A program made the translations under genes and the position numbers. From Mycolicibacterium boenickei (GTDB taxonomy: Bacteria > Actinomycetota > Actinomycetes > Mycobacteriales > Mycobacteriaceae): a stretch of 64,000 nt of DNA. Within the stretch, counting starts at the first letter, position 1; every line of letters starts with the position of its first letter. The notes under the pieces are model-generated. The model ran no database searches, was not told where the DNA came from, and saw nothing but the letters and a program-made list of their open reading frames with translations. The stretch spans positions 4,526,001 through 4,590,000 of the forward strand of contig NZ_AP022579.1 in NCBI RefSeq assembly GCF_010731295.1, written 5' to 3'. This document shows positions 25,136-32,291 of the stretch, piece by piece.

Positions 25136-25962
25136 TGACATCAGCGCTACTGCCCGTCGAGTTCACCCCGCCCCTTGCGGTACCAGGCTGGCCGCTGGGC
25201 CTCGACTCGGCGACCACCTGGACCGTGGCCGCAGACGGTGATGCCCTGCACTGGCTGCCCTCGGGTGTTCAGATCCGGCTGCGCAGCTACCGCGAGCCCG
25301 GCGCGTTCGGCGTCTGGGGTGCGCCGTGGTGCGTCAGCCCCGACGACCTGGACCCCGGCGACCTCAAGTCAGGTCCACCGGTCGCCGACCACGACCCCGA
25401 CCCCGACCCGTTTGTAGCTCAAACGGTCTGGGCGTTCGACCGGCTCCAGGAGTGCGGCAACCTCTCGGTGTTCGACCGAGGCCAGGCCGTCGAGCGGGCA
25501 CGGCAGACCTTCGCGTTGCGCGGACCCATCGCGGTCGAGACCGAGTTCGCCACCCGGCTACTGGCCGACGCACCGACTCCGACTGCCGCCGATGATCTTG
25601 TGGCGGCTGTGGGCCATCTCGAGCAGACGTTCGCCGCTACCGGGACGTTCGGTCTCATCCACGCCCGCGTCGGTCTGCTGGCACTGGCCGAACACCTGCG
25701 CCTGATCATCCGCGAACCGGGCGTGCCAGGCGTGCCAGGCGTCCTGCGCACCCCGGCCGGTCACCGATGGGTATTCGGCGCCGGGTATGCAACCCCGTTG
25801 GGCGACAGGCTGATCGGTACCAGCCCGACCTACGGGTGGCGCGACGAGGTGGCCGTGCGCGAGGTGATCCAGTACGAACAGAACCAGTTCGTAGCCATCG
25901 CCGAACGCTCGGTGATCGTTGCCTATGAGGCCCTGATCGGTGCGGCGGTGATCACCCCGTGA
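25135..25962 (+). CDS. Actinophage-type structural-like protein
   Basis: 275 residues from ATG 25135, overlapping the previous stop by one base. The pattern resembles, from memory, a family of actinobacteriophage virion-type proteins: an N-terminal Pro-rich arm, a helix with ARQTFALRGPIAVETEF near 122, LEQTFAATGTFGLIHARVGLLALAEH near 160-185, then RTPAGHRWVFGAGY and AERSVIVAYE near the end. A short GVPGVPGV repeat is near 200. If structural, it would be the only virion candidate in the element. The assignment is tentative and could be wrong. Confidence 0.5.
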   Translation: MTSALLPVEFTPPLAVPGWPLGLDSATTWTVAADGDALHWLPSGVQIRLRSYREPGAFGVWGAPWCVSPDDLDPGDLKSGPPVADHDPDPDPFVAQTVWAFDRLQECGNLSVFDRGQAVERARQTFALRGPIAVETEFATRLLADAPTPTAADDLVAAVGHLEQTFAATGTFGLIHARVGLLALAEHLRLIIREPGVPGVPGVLRTPAGHRWVFGAGYATPLGDRLIGTSPTYGWRDEVAVREVIQYEQNQFVAIAERSVIVAYEALIGAAVITP

Positions 25963-26039
25963 GCCCCCGGTCGGTGGGAGCAGTAACTGCGACACTGACG
26001 AGGCCGTCCTGGTTGTTCGCGCCGACCGGTTCAAGTTCT

Positions 26040-26155
26040 CCGCTGTCTGCGGGACGCCGGGAGGTGGCACCCCATCCTCTCCTGGTGTCGGGCGGTGACG
26101 GAAGGGCGACGCGGCCGCAGCCGCATGTGCGCGCCCGGCGTCCCGCAGACAGCGG
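26040..26155. repeat. 22-bp perfect inverted repeat with 72-bp centre
   Basis: 26040-26061 and 26134-26155 are perfect inverted copies (GC-rich, starting CCGCTGTCTGCGGGACG). They enclose 72 bp in the 293-bp gap between the structural-like gene and the next membrane protein gene. This gap has no convincing gene. The repeat could be a terminator, a small MITE-like insertion, or a recombination or binding site for the element's serine recombinase. Confidence 0.75.
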
Positions 26156-26255
26156 TGAGCGTGCGTCGTGGTGGCGGTGGCCAGGCTGTGGACCGCATCG
26201 CCACCACGAAACGCAACCCAGCCCGTTTGTCGGGGTGGCAGATTAGTGTCGCCTG

Positions 26256-26747
26256 ATGGGAAACGTCTCCAATTACTCGACCGCTGCCCGCAAGGCATTT
26301 CTCGGCGCACCGAAACCAGGCCGTGGCGCGCTGACCTTGGCCCTCGTGGCATTCATCGTGACGGCCCTCGTTGCCTTCTGGAACGTAGAGACCGACGACG
26401 GCATCCATTGCGGCGGCTGGCTGTTCCCGAACGACGCGATGGCCAACTACGCCGACGCGAAACAACGCTCTGACGATGCACAGCGAGCGTTGGAGGATGC
26501 GCTGTTGCGATCCGGCGGCGATCTGAACGCCCCGGCTGCCCGTGGCTATTTCTCCAGCGACAGCCAGGTGGCCGACTGCCGAAAGGCCCGCAGCGAGCGC
26601 ACACCGCTAATCATCGTGTTTGGCGTTGCGACTGTTGCCCTGTTGGTCGTCGGCATCCTGCGCCGCTACCAGCCGCGAGGTGGATCAACCCCAGCAAGTT
26701 CAGGCGAGCTCAAGCCAATTCCGAGATTGCGCCCCGATGACGACTAG
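26256..26747 (+). CDS. Hypothetical membrane protein with two TM segments
   Basis: 163 residues. TM1 is at about residues 26-42 (LTLALVAFIVTALVAFW) and TM2 at about 118-134 (LIIVFGVATVALLVVGIL). The loop between them is probably extracellular, with Cys residues in HCGGW and VADCRKARSE that may form a disulfide. The C-terminal tail is charged. It lies 12 bp before the zincin-like gene. No function is recognised; a membrane protein in a satellite could act in exclusion or signalling, but that is speculation. Confidence 0.7.
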   Translation: MGNVSNYSTAARKAFLGAPKPGRGALTLALVAFIVTALVAFWNVETDDGIHCGGWLFPNDAMANYADAKQRSDDAQRALEDALLRSGGDLNAPAARGYFSSDSQVADCRKARSERTPLIIVFGVATVALLVVGILRRYQPRGGSTPASSGELKPIPRLRPDDD

Positions 26748-26759
26748 GAGCACCGCCCC

Positions 26760-27281
26760 ATGAGCAAGACCGGCTACCAACTCAGCGATACCGAGCTGTC
26801 CCGCCTCGCCACTGCTTTCCACGAGGCCGGCCATGCCGTGGCAGCGGTGGCGCTCGGTGGACGTGTACACCGCGCCACGGTCGATGACGAGCACCCACAC
26901 ACCGAGTACGACCGGCTGCCCGCAGGGATACAGGCCGCGATCACCTACGCGGGGCCGTGGGCCGAGGCCCGCTGGACCCTCGGCCGCGCACCGGGGCCGG
27001 CTGATATGCACGGGGCGCTGGCGATCCATCGCGCCGACGACCGCGCGCTGTGCGCAGCTGGTGGACCGTCCGCGGGTGCAGAGGTTGTCGGCTTACTGGA
27101 ACGCTGCTGGCCCGCCGTCAAAGCGCTGACCACCCGGCTCTACTTCAGCGGCCAGGTCGACCATGCCGATGTATGCGCGGCCCTGGGCCTGACCGACGAC
27201 GGCGGGCCATCCAGCCTCGGCTTAGCGCTCATCTGCAGCGGAAATGCGCCGGGTACTTTCATTGCGCAACAGCTGGACTAG
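26760..27281 (+). CDS. Zincin-like protein with HEAGH motif (M41-like)
   Basis: 173 residues. AFHEAGHAVAAVALGGRVHRATV near residues 20-42 matches the HExxH helix and following strand of the FtsH-type (M41) peptidase domain. A later acidic pattern (PADMHGALAIH) near 80 could provide the third metal ligand. There is no AAA ATPase or membrane segment, so it is a stand-alone metalloprotease-like protein. Elements often carry such proteins for cleaving repressors or other regulators. The substrate is unknown. Confidence 0.75.
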   Translation: MSKTGYQLSDTELSRLATAFHEAGHAVAAVALGGRVHRATVDDEHPHTEYDRLPAGIQAAITYAGPWAEARWTLGRAPGPADMHGALAIHRADDRALCAAGGPSAGAEVVGLLERCWPAVKALTTRLYFSGQVDHADVCAALGLTDDGGPSSLGLALICSGNAPGTFIAQQLD

Positions 27282-27316
27282 GGTAAGCGCCGCCTCTGTT
27301 TTCGAATCGTTGGAGC

Positions 27317-28051
27317 GTGAATCTTTTGAGAAGCGTCCGACTCGTTGAATCCGTCTCGTCCCGCGGCGGACGACGATTCGAGCCCGTGGAGGAGCGGCAT
27401 CTTCACGGACTTGCGAGCCGTGTGGCTACTTCCATGCCTGGTCCTGCGGGGGACGTAATGCTCGTCGCGGAGATGCACAGCCCTCTCGGTGTGCCCGACT
27501 TTGTGGCGTTGGTGGGCGGTCAAAGTTGGTTGGATTCACGGCTGTCGGCCAACGTGCCGCCCGTGTTGTCTGCGATCGATTGCACGGTGCTCTCTGCATT
27601 AGCCGCGGGACGGCCTCTGAGCGTCGCATCCCTGACACGTCGGCTCGAATGGCAATTAGAACAAGTTGAGCGGACTGTTCGTCGGCTGCAGCAACTTGGT
27701 GCCGTTGTTGTAAGTCCGTCCGGTGCCGTTCGTGCTGCACCGGGCATGCGACCGGCCGGATCACTTTACGCAATCGAGGCAAAGGTCAAAAACTGGCAAC
27801 GAGCTGTGATCCAGGGGCGCGGCTACCGAACGTGGGCCGATAACTATGTCGTTGTGCTCGGAGAGTCTGGGCCGAAAGCAGCCGAGCGCGCACGGTCTGC
27901 CGTGATCGCTGATGGCGCCGGCCTCTACAACGAGAGCGGTTGGGTTGTTCGTCCGCGCAAGAGGGTGCCGTCAGGTCCACGGCGCACGCTGGGCTTTGAG
28001 TACCTGTTCGCGGCTCTTGCCTCAGATCCATCCCTCGGCCGTGATGAATAG
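27317..28051 (+). CDS. PD-(D/E)XK nuclease-like protein with internal winged helix
   Basis: 244 residues from GTG 27317; TTG 27326 has better spacing from GGAG (27312-27315). A split nuclease core is visible. E52 with GVPDFVAL (P60-D61) comes first. A winged helix is inserted at about residues 86-140 (CTVLSALAAGRPLSVASLTRRL...VERTVRRLQQLGAV). Then comes YAIEAKVKNW (E154-x-K156), followed by the supporting QxxxY-type helix (IQGRGYRTWADNYVVVL). This order of D, ExK and Q motifs is that of PD-(D/E)XK enzymes. The 3' end overlaps the convergent 382-residue gene by 30 bp. It is probably a defence or DNA-cleaving protein. Confidence 0.72.
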   Translation: MNLLRSVRLVESVSSRGGRRFEPVEERHLHGLASRVATSMPGPAGDVMLVAEMHSPLGVPDFVALVGGQSWLDSRLSANVPPVLSAIDCTVLSALAAGRPLSVASLTRRLEWQLEQVERTVRRLQQLGAVVVSPSGAVRAAPGMRPAGSLYAIEAKVKNWQRAVIQGRGYRTWADNYVVVLGESGPKAAERARSAVIADGAGLYNESGWVVRPRKRVPSGPRRTLGFEYLFAALASDPSLGRDE

Positions 28052-29170
28052 GTCCAGGCCAGCCAGAAACGGCGCGATCCACCTGGTGGGGCCAAGTCTC
28101 GTTCCAGTCACTCGCTGAACCTCTGGCCACTCGCCAAGCGCGGCTGAATATTGGTCGCGGAGATACTCGACTCTGTCACGTCCGTTCAGAGCCTGGAGCG
28201 CTCGGATCAACTCAGACAGCACGGTGGCATGATGGCGAAACGCGCTTTCTGGTTGTGGCGCGATTGTGCCGGGTGCCAGCCGTGCTGCAAGTTGGGCGCG
28301 TTCCGAGGTGAGGAGTTCGTATTCGTTTCCCGAGAGGCCGCCGAGCAAACCGCGGAAAGTAGGTCGCTGGTACCACGCGCCGCCTCCGGCGTCGGCTTCC
28401 CGATCCTCGTAATCCTGGTAAGCGCAGAGCCGCTGGCGCATGTCCCAGCCAGTACCGAGCGATTCCGCACCTGCGGCAATTGCCGGCAGGGCAGCAAGAT
28501 CGCCAAATGCGACCCTCACCGGACGATCTTGACTCAACGCGAACGTCGATCGAACCAGGCCGTGTATCTCCTCGGCCGTCGAAGCTGGCGGCATCGCCGT
28601 GTCATTTCGTGTCACCACGAATACCCATCCGCCCGGCTCACATTGATCCAGGGCACCGATATGCGCGTCCAGTTCGGCCCCGGCTGACCAAAATTGCTGG
28701 TCGCCCGCAACTGTTAGCCATGCCGTTGGGTCGACCTCTACGGCCGCTTCCGCGAGGTCAAGCGCTTGGCGACTCTTCGGAGTGTCCGGGTAAGACACCA
28801 GGCAGGTGGGCGCCAGGTGCGGACTTACCAGCTCGTCCTGTACTCTGAATACTGCCGAAACGTGTGCCCGCATGGCGGCTCGATTCGAGAGGTCCCCTCT
28901 GCTGCCGCCCCAAAGGGGCCAGCCGTCATAGTGGCGGAAGTTCCCAGCACGAGGCATATCGAGGGCGTACGTCATCGAGTCGAACCAGAATTCTCCCCCT
29001 GCACCCCTGATTGCAGTCGAGGTCTCGCTCGCAGACTTCTTGAAGCCGTTAGCTTCTCGCGGCGATATGAATGGTGAGAGAAATGCACCCCTTGCGTAGC
29101 CACCGCTGATTGCGTTGCCGGCCCACTTGATGAGGTTATTCCTTGCGGTGTCCTGAATCATTACTGCCAT
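28022..29170 (-). CDS. Unknown 382-residue protein coupled to kinase
   Basis: No family is recognised. The middle alternates predicted strands and helices (EFWFDSMTYAL, APTCLVSYP, AWLTVAG, GWVFVVTRND, RVAFGDLAALPAIAAGAESLGTGWDMRQR), which by eye suggests a beta/alpha barrel of about 260 residues. A C-terminal helical region of about 120 residues with an aromatic end follows. There is no signal peptide or membrane segment. The start shares one base with the kinase stop (TGATG), so it is the second gene of that operon and is a likely kinase substrate or effector. Confidence 0.75.
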   Translation of the reverse strand: MAVMIQDTARNNLIKWAGNAISGGYARGAFLSPFISPREANGFKKSASETSTAIRGAGGEFWFDSMTYALDMPRAGNFRHYDGWPLWGGSRGDLSNRAAMRAHVSAVFRVQDELVSPHLAPTCLVSYPDTPKSRQALDLAEAAVEVDPTAWLTVAGDQQFWSAGAELDAHIGALDQCEPGGWVFVVTRNDTAMPPASTAEEIHGLVRSTFALSQDRPVRVAFGDLAALPAIAAGAESLGTGWDMRQRLCAYQDYEDREADAGGGAWYQRPTFRGLLGGLSGNEYELLTSERAQLAARLAPGTIAPQPESAFRHHATVLSELIRALQALNGRDRVEYLRDQYSAALGEWPEVQRVTGTRLGPTRWIAPFLAGLDLFITAEGWI

Positions 29171-30015
29171 CAGAGAGCCCCGAACGCCGCTGAGAGTGCG
29201 GAACCATTGCGATACCGGCGCGCGGGTTGGGGGTGCAAACCGCGCTCGATGACGTCAACCAACGGCGCGGCAAGGTCGCTCCGTGCTTGCGCAAGTGGGA
29301 CATGTTGTGCAGTTCTTAGCCGGCGTAGGTACTCGGCATCGTCGCCCTTGTAGGGGACAGGCGGCTGACCCGTCGCCGCCAGGTACACCAACGCTGAACA
29401 GCCGAAAACATCCGACGCCGCTGTCGGAGCACCTGAATACGCCTGTAGGTGCTCGGGAGTCATAAATCCGGGCGTCCCGGGTTGGCCGCCGATCGTCAAA
29501 CCGCTTTTCAGGGTGTGTTTTGCAAAGCCTGGATCCATTACCACAAATCGGCCACTGGAGAGCCGCTGCACATTGCCCGGGCTGAGATCCCGGTGGATCA
29601 CCTTCATCGCGTGAAGCGCCCCGAGGCCGGCCGATACATCTTTGCCAAGCGCTATCAACTGGTCTGCGGACCATCCCCCGCCGAAATATCTGAGATCTTG
29701 ACCGTCGAGAAACTCTTCCAGCCAGAATGCAGCTAGAGGAGGCGAGCCGAGTTCGCGCAACTCAGATCGCACTTTGACCACGTTGGGATGATCGATACTC
29801 CGCAATAGCTCGACTTCGCGGCGCGCACGTTGAAGCGCTGCAGGGTCACTCGCGGCACCGAGGTCGATCAACTTCAGGACGCTCTCGTTCCCAGATGCGT
29901 CGACTACGACATGAACCTGCTTCTGGCCGCCGGGAACGAGGGCACGCACAGGCGTGACTCCCAGAGCGACGCATGCATCAGTAACGAAATCCCCCACAGC
30001 GATGAACCTAACCAC
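29170..30015 (-). CDS. Soluble Ser/Thr protein kinase
   Basis: 281 residues, GTG start. Kinase motifs are complete: VAIK-type Lys K48 (VLKLI), alpha-C Glu near 67, catalytic HRDLSPGN with D143 and N148, DPG with D161 in place of DFG, the activation-segment end TPE near 186-188, and D202 in the F helix (SDVFG). It lacks the transmembrane and PASTA parts of housekeeping mycobacterial Pkn receptors. The glycine-rich loop is weak (VPGGQKQVHVVVD). It is the first gene of an operon at the distal end of the element, where cargo genes usually lie. Confidence 0.88.
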   Translation of the reverse strand: MVRFIAVGDFVTDACVALGVTPVRALVPGGQKQVHVVVDASGNESVLKLIDLGAASDPAALQRARREVELLRSIDHPNVVKVRSELRELGSPPLAAFWLEEFLDGQDLRYFGGGWSADQLIALGKDVSAGLGALHAMKVIHRDLSPGNVQRLSSGRFVVMDPGFAKHTLKSGLTIGGQPGTPGFMTPEHLQAYSGAPTAASDVFGCSALVYLAATGQPPVPYKGDDAEYLRRLRTAQHVPLAQARSDLAAPLVDVIERGLHPQPARRYRNGSALSAAFGAL

Positions 30016-30226
30016 AGCTCAACCGCGATTAGGGTAGGTCAGGCCGTGTCGCGCCGTGGCCTTCCTGGTCCTTCCAGCGGGTCGCGCGAACGTGTGATCG
30101 ACTGACTACATTCTGACTACATTCTCGGTTCACAACAGCTAATCGGCAGTAACCGAGATTGATCACAAACAGCACTCTGACCTGCGAGTACTGGACTTCA
30201 GTCGAGGTCAGAGCGACGACAGATTA
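30016..30226. promoter_or_regulatory. Right-end attachment region, no gene
   Basis: The segment between the kinase start and the right att core has no gene. It contains the right arm-type repeat (30103-30122) and an 8-bp inverted repeat (30123-30130 with 30151-30158). It should also hold the kinase promoter; a TACCCTAAT patch on the minus strand about 25-35 nt before the GTG is the only -10-like sequence I see. Confidence 0.5.
30103..30122 (+). repeat. Arm-type integrase site, right copy
   Basis: This is identical over 20 bp, and in the same orientation, to 15252-15271 near the left end. It again consists of two TGACTACAT units. It lies 105 bp inside the right att core. Confidence 0.75.
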
Positions 30227-30250
30227 GAGTTCGAATCTCACCGAGGGCAC
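30227..30250 (+). other. attR core (tRNA 3' fragment)
   Basis: A 24-bp copy of the tRNA T-arm and acceptor 3' end, identical to 15155-15178, marks the right boundary of the element. The chromosomal gene at 30264 begins its 3' end 13 bp further on. Confidence 0.9.
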
Positions 30251-30263
30251 CACGCGCGGAATT

Positions 30264-31043
30264 TCAGCCCACCTCGACGTCCGGCGCCAGATCCTCGATG
30301 GTCTGACGGATGGCACGTGGACGCGGTGTTGCGCCCACCGGGTAGACCACCACGATCCGTGAGATCGGGTTGGTGACGTGGATGACCCACTCGTGGGTGT
30401 ACACGACACCGCGGGCATCGCGGGACGTATGCCTGATCGCGGTGACGCAGTCCCACTGCCGGAAGCCGGGGTCATCACTCGACATCGGCGGATAGCCGAT
30501 CCCTTCGTGCGACACCCACAAATGGATTCGCCCATAGGCTCGGATGATTCGCACGGGTATGGCCGCAGCAATCAAGCCGATCCCGAACAAAGCCATCGCG
30601 ACGATCAGCATCACACCGACCGCAGCGAGCCCGGTGACGTCGGCCAGATCCATACCGCCGGGCCGGCATGCCCGCTGCACCAATCTCGACGCGCCGGACG
30701 CCACCAGGGCGAGGACCGTCAACGCCAGCGCGGCCGACACCCAGAACACGACGCCGAGAGGGTTGCGCACCTCGACAACGGCGCCGACCGACGCGGGCGC
30801 CTCCTTCGCGGGTCTGGGCACGGTGGCCTCCCGATAGGCGACGAATCCGAACCCTGCCGCCAGAAACAGTGGACCCAACATCGGACCCCAGAGCGAGCCC
30901 GACAGCTCTCCCTGAGCCCAACCCGCAACGATCAAGAATCCCGCCAGCACCGAAATCGCCGCCGCGCCGATCAATAGCCAGACCAACGGCCCCATCCGAT
31001 GTACCGCGGCAGCCGATCTACTGCGATCGTGCTCGCCCCGCAT
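30264..31043 (-). CDS. Hypothetical four-TM membrane protein
   Basis: 259 residues with hydrophobic segments at about 18-40, 50-68, 97-115 and 135-165. These are followed by a soluble C-terminal domain of about 90 residues rich in beta pattern (RIHLWVSHEGIGY, WVIHVTNPISRIVVVYPVG), which could be PH-like. It is the first chromosomal gene past the element. It lies 7 bp downstream of the secreted protein gene on the same strand. I do not recognise a named family. Confidence 0.75.
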   Translation of the reverse strand: MRGEHDRSRSAAAVHRMGPLVWLLIGAAAISVLAGFLIVAGWAQGELSGSLWGPMLGPLFLAAGFGFVAYREATVPRPAKEAPASVGAVVEVRNPLGVVFWVSAALALTVLALVASGASRLVQRACRPGGMDLADVTGLAAVGVMLIVAMALFGIGLIAAAIPVRIIRAYGRIHLWVSHEGIGYPPMSSDDPGFRQWDCVTAIRHTSRDARGVVYTHEWVIHVTNPISRIVVVYPVGATPRPRAIRQTIEDLAPDVEVG

Positions 31044-31050
31044 CGAGGTG

Positions 31051-32085
31051 CTAGGGCAGGAACCGGGCGATCTGCGGCGACGGCAGCGTCTGCGCGGCCC
31101 GGGCCTGCCGGAAACCGACCACCCCGCCGGCCGCCGTCATCAACAGCATGCCGCCGAGACCGGGCAGTACGGCGAACAGAAGGTCGGAGGTGCTGGCCAC
31201 CCGCAGGTAGTCCGCATAGCCGATCCGGAAGGACTCCGGTATCGCGGGCACCGAAAGTGGCTGTGCCGCTGGAGGTTCAGATTGCGGCGCGGGAAGGCTC
31301 GGCGCGCTCGGGGCCGCGGGCGGCGTGATCGCGGGAGGCGCCGCGGGCACCGGAGCCGGGATCACCGGGACGGGAGGTACCACCACCGGCGCAGGAGCGA
31401 CGGGAGCGACCGGCGCCGCGGGTGCGGCCGGGGCCGGCGCGGATGGAGCGGACGGGGCTTTCGGCGGAGCTGACCGGATCACGATCGACCGGCTGCTCGG
31501 GGCGGTCGGCACCGGCGCCAGGTTGGGGGCCCGGCCGATGTTGCCGTTGGTGGTCGCGCCTCCACCACCGCCGCCCCCGCCGCCGGACACGACTGCCGAG
31601 GGGGCTTGAGCCGTCCCACCGGTCACCGCCGCAATAGGAGCCTCAGCGGTGCCGCCGGTCACGGTTGCGGCGGTGGGGGCCTGCCCGCTCGTGCCTGTCA
31701 CGCCCGCCGACTGCGGGGCCTCGTCGGTCGAGGCGGACCGCGCTGTAGACGCCGATGACTGGCCGGCGCCCACTTTCGCCGTGGGACCATTCGACGTCGA
31801 TGACCCGCCCGCGCCGACTTTGGCTTTCGGCCCGGTCGACGCGTTCGGCCCGGTGACGCCGCCGCCGGAATTCTTCGCTCCACCGCCGCGCTGGTTGCCG
31901 ACTTTGGCGCTGTGGTCGGATTTCTTCTTCTTGTCCTTGTGATCGAAGATGTCCAGGACGTCGAAGTCGATCCCGAACAGGTCGGCCGAAGCCACCGCGG
32001 TGCCGAGCATGCCCGGCCCCGCCACCATGGCGCCACAAGCGATTGCACAGCCAGCTGCGGTGTTACGCACCCATGACCGGTCCAC
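31051..32085 (-). CDS. Secreted Ala/Pro/Gly-rich protein with C-terminal TM
   Basis: 344 residues. A signal peptide (hydrophobic 10-32, ending AVASA) precedes a mature start LFGIDFDVLDIFDHKDKKKK typical of mycobacterial exported proteins. Residues 60-250 are low complexity, with VGAG repeats and then Pro/Ala runs (PAAPVAPVAPAP style) suited to spanning the cell wall. Near the end, PGLGGMLLMTAAGGVVGF is a hydrophobic segment followed by RQARAAQTL, a C-terminal anchor with a cytoplasmic tip. It is divergent from the adenylate cyclase gene. No enzymatic domain is seen. Confidence 0.8.
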   Translation of the reverse strand: MDRSWVRNTAAGCAIACGAMVAGPGMLGTAVASADLFGIDFDVLDIFDHKDKKKKSDHSAKVGNQRGGGAKNSGGGVTGPNASTGPKAKVGAGGSSTSNGPTAKVGAGQSSASTARSASTDEAPQSAGVTGTSGQAPTAATVTGGTAEAPIAAVTGGTAQAPSAVVSGGGGGGGGGATTNGNIGRAPNLAPVPTAPSSRSIVIRSAPPKAPSAPSAPAPAAPAAPVAPVAPAPVVVPPVPVIPAPVPAAPPAITPPAAPSAPSLPAPQSEPPAAQPLSVPAIPESFRIGYADYLRVASTSDLLFAVLPGLGGMLLMTAAGGVVGFRQARAAQTLPSPQIARFLP

Positions 32086-32291
32086 GAAAAGATCCCCCCA
32101 GAAGAGATCGCGGCAGAATTACCGCACGCACTGGAACAAGTTCCCATTGTGACATACCGATATGCCGTTCGATTTGCTGGACCATGGTTCGAAATAGCGG
32201 CAGCGTCAATGTCGGCCAACCCGGTCGCTGACGGCGATACCCTTTGTCCGTGGTGGTCAGCGAGTTCCGCCGGTCAGTGTGCATTCCCGAG

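Larger units (their letters stand above)
15155..30250. mobile_element. tRNA-integrated phage-satellite-like element (about 15.1 kb)
   Basis: A 24-bp direct repeat bounds the interval: 15155-15178, completing the tRNA 3' end, and 30227-30250. Inside are a tyrosine integrase next to the tRNA, two excisionase-like HTH proteins, a helicase/RepA-like ATPase, a repeat array likely to be an origin, terminase-like small and large subunits, a serine recombinase, a zincin-like protein and a nuclease/kinase cargo cassette. I find no portal, protease, tail or lysis genes, which fits a satellite better than an intact prophage. Outside both ends the gene order is ordinary mycobacterial chromosome. Confidence 0.88.

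Noticed and set aside
25959..26246. 95-residue plus-strand ORF starting GTG and overlapping the previous stop
   Set aside because: It runs through the 22-bp inverted repeat, has biased Arg/Pro/His composition typical of a wrong frame, and shows no domain pattern.
28151..29077. Plus-strand ORFs of 178, 122 and 103 residues across the kinase operon region
   Set aside because: They are antisense to the 382-residue gene, low in recognisable pattern, and interrupted.
30227..30250. Second tRNA gene at the right end
   Set aside because: Only the T-arm and acceptor 3' strand are present; no D-arm or anticodon arm precedes them, so it is an att remnant.
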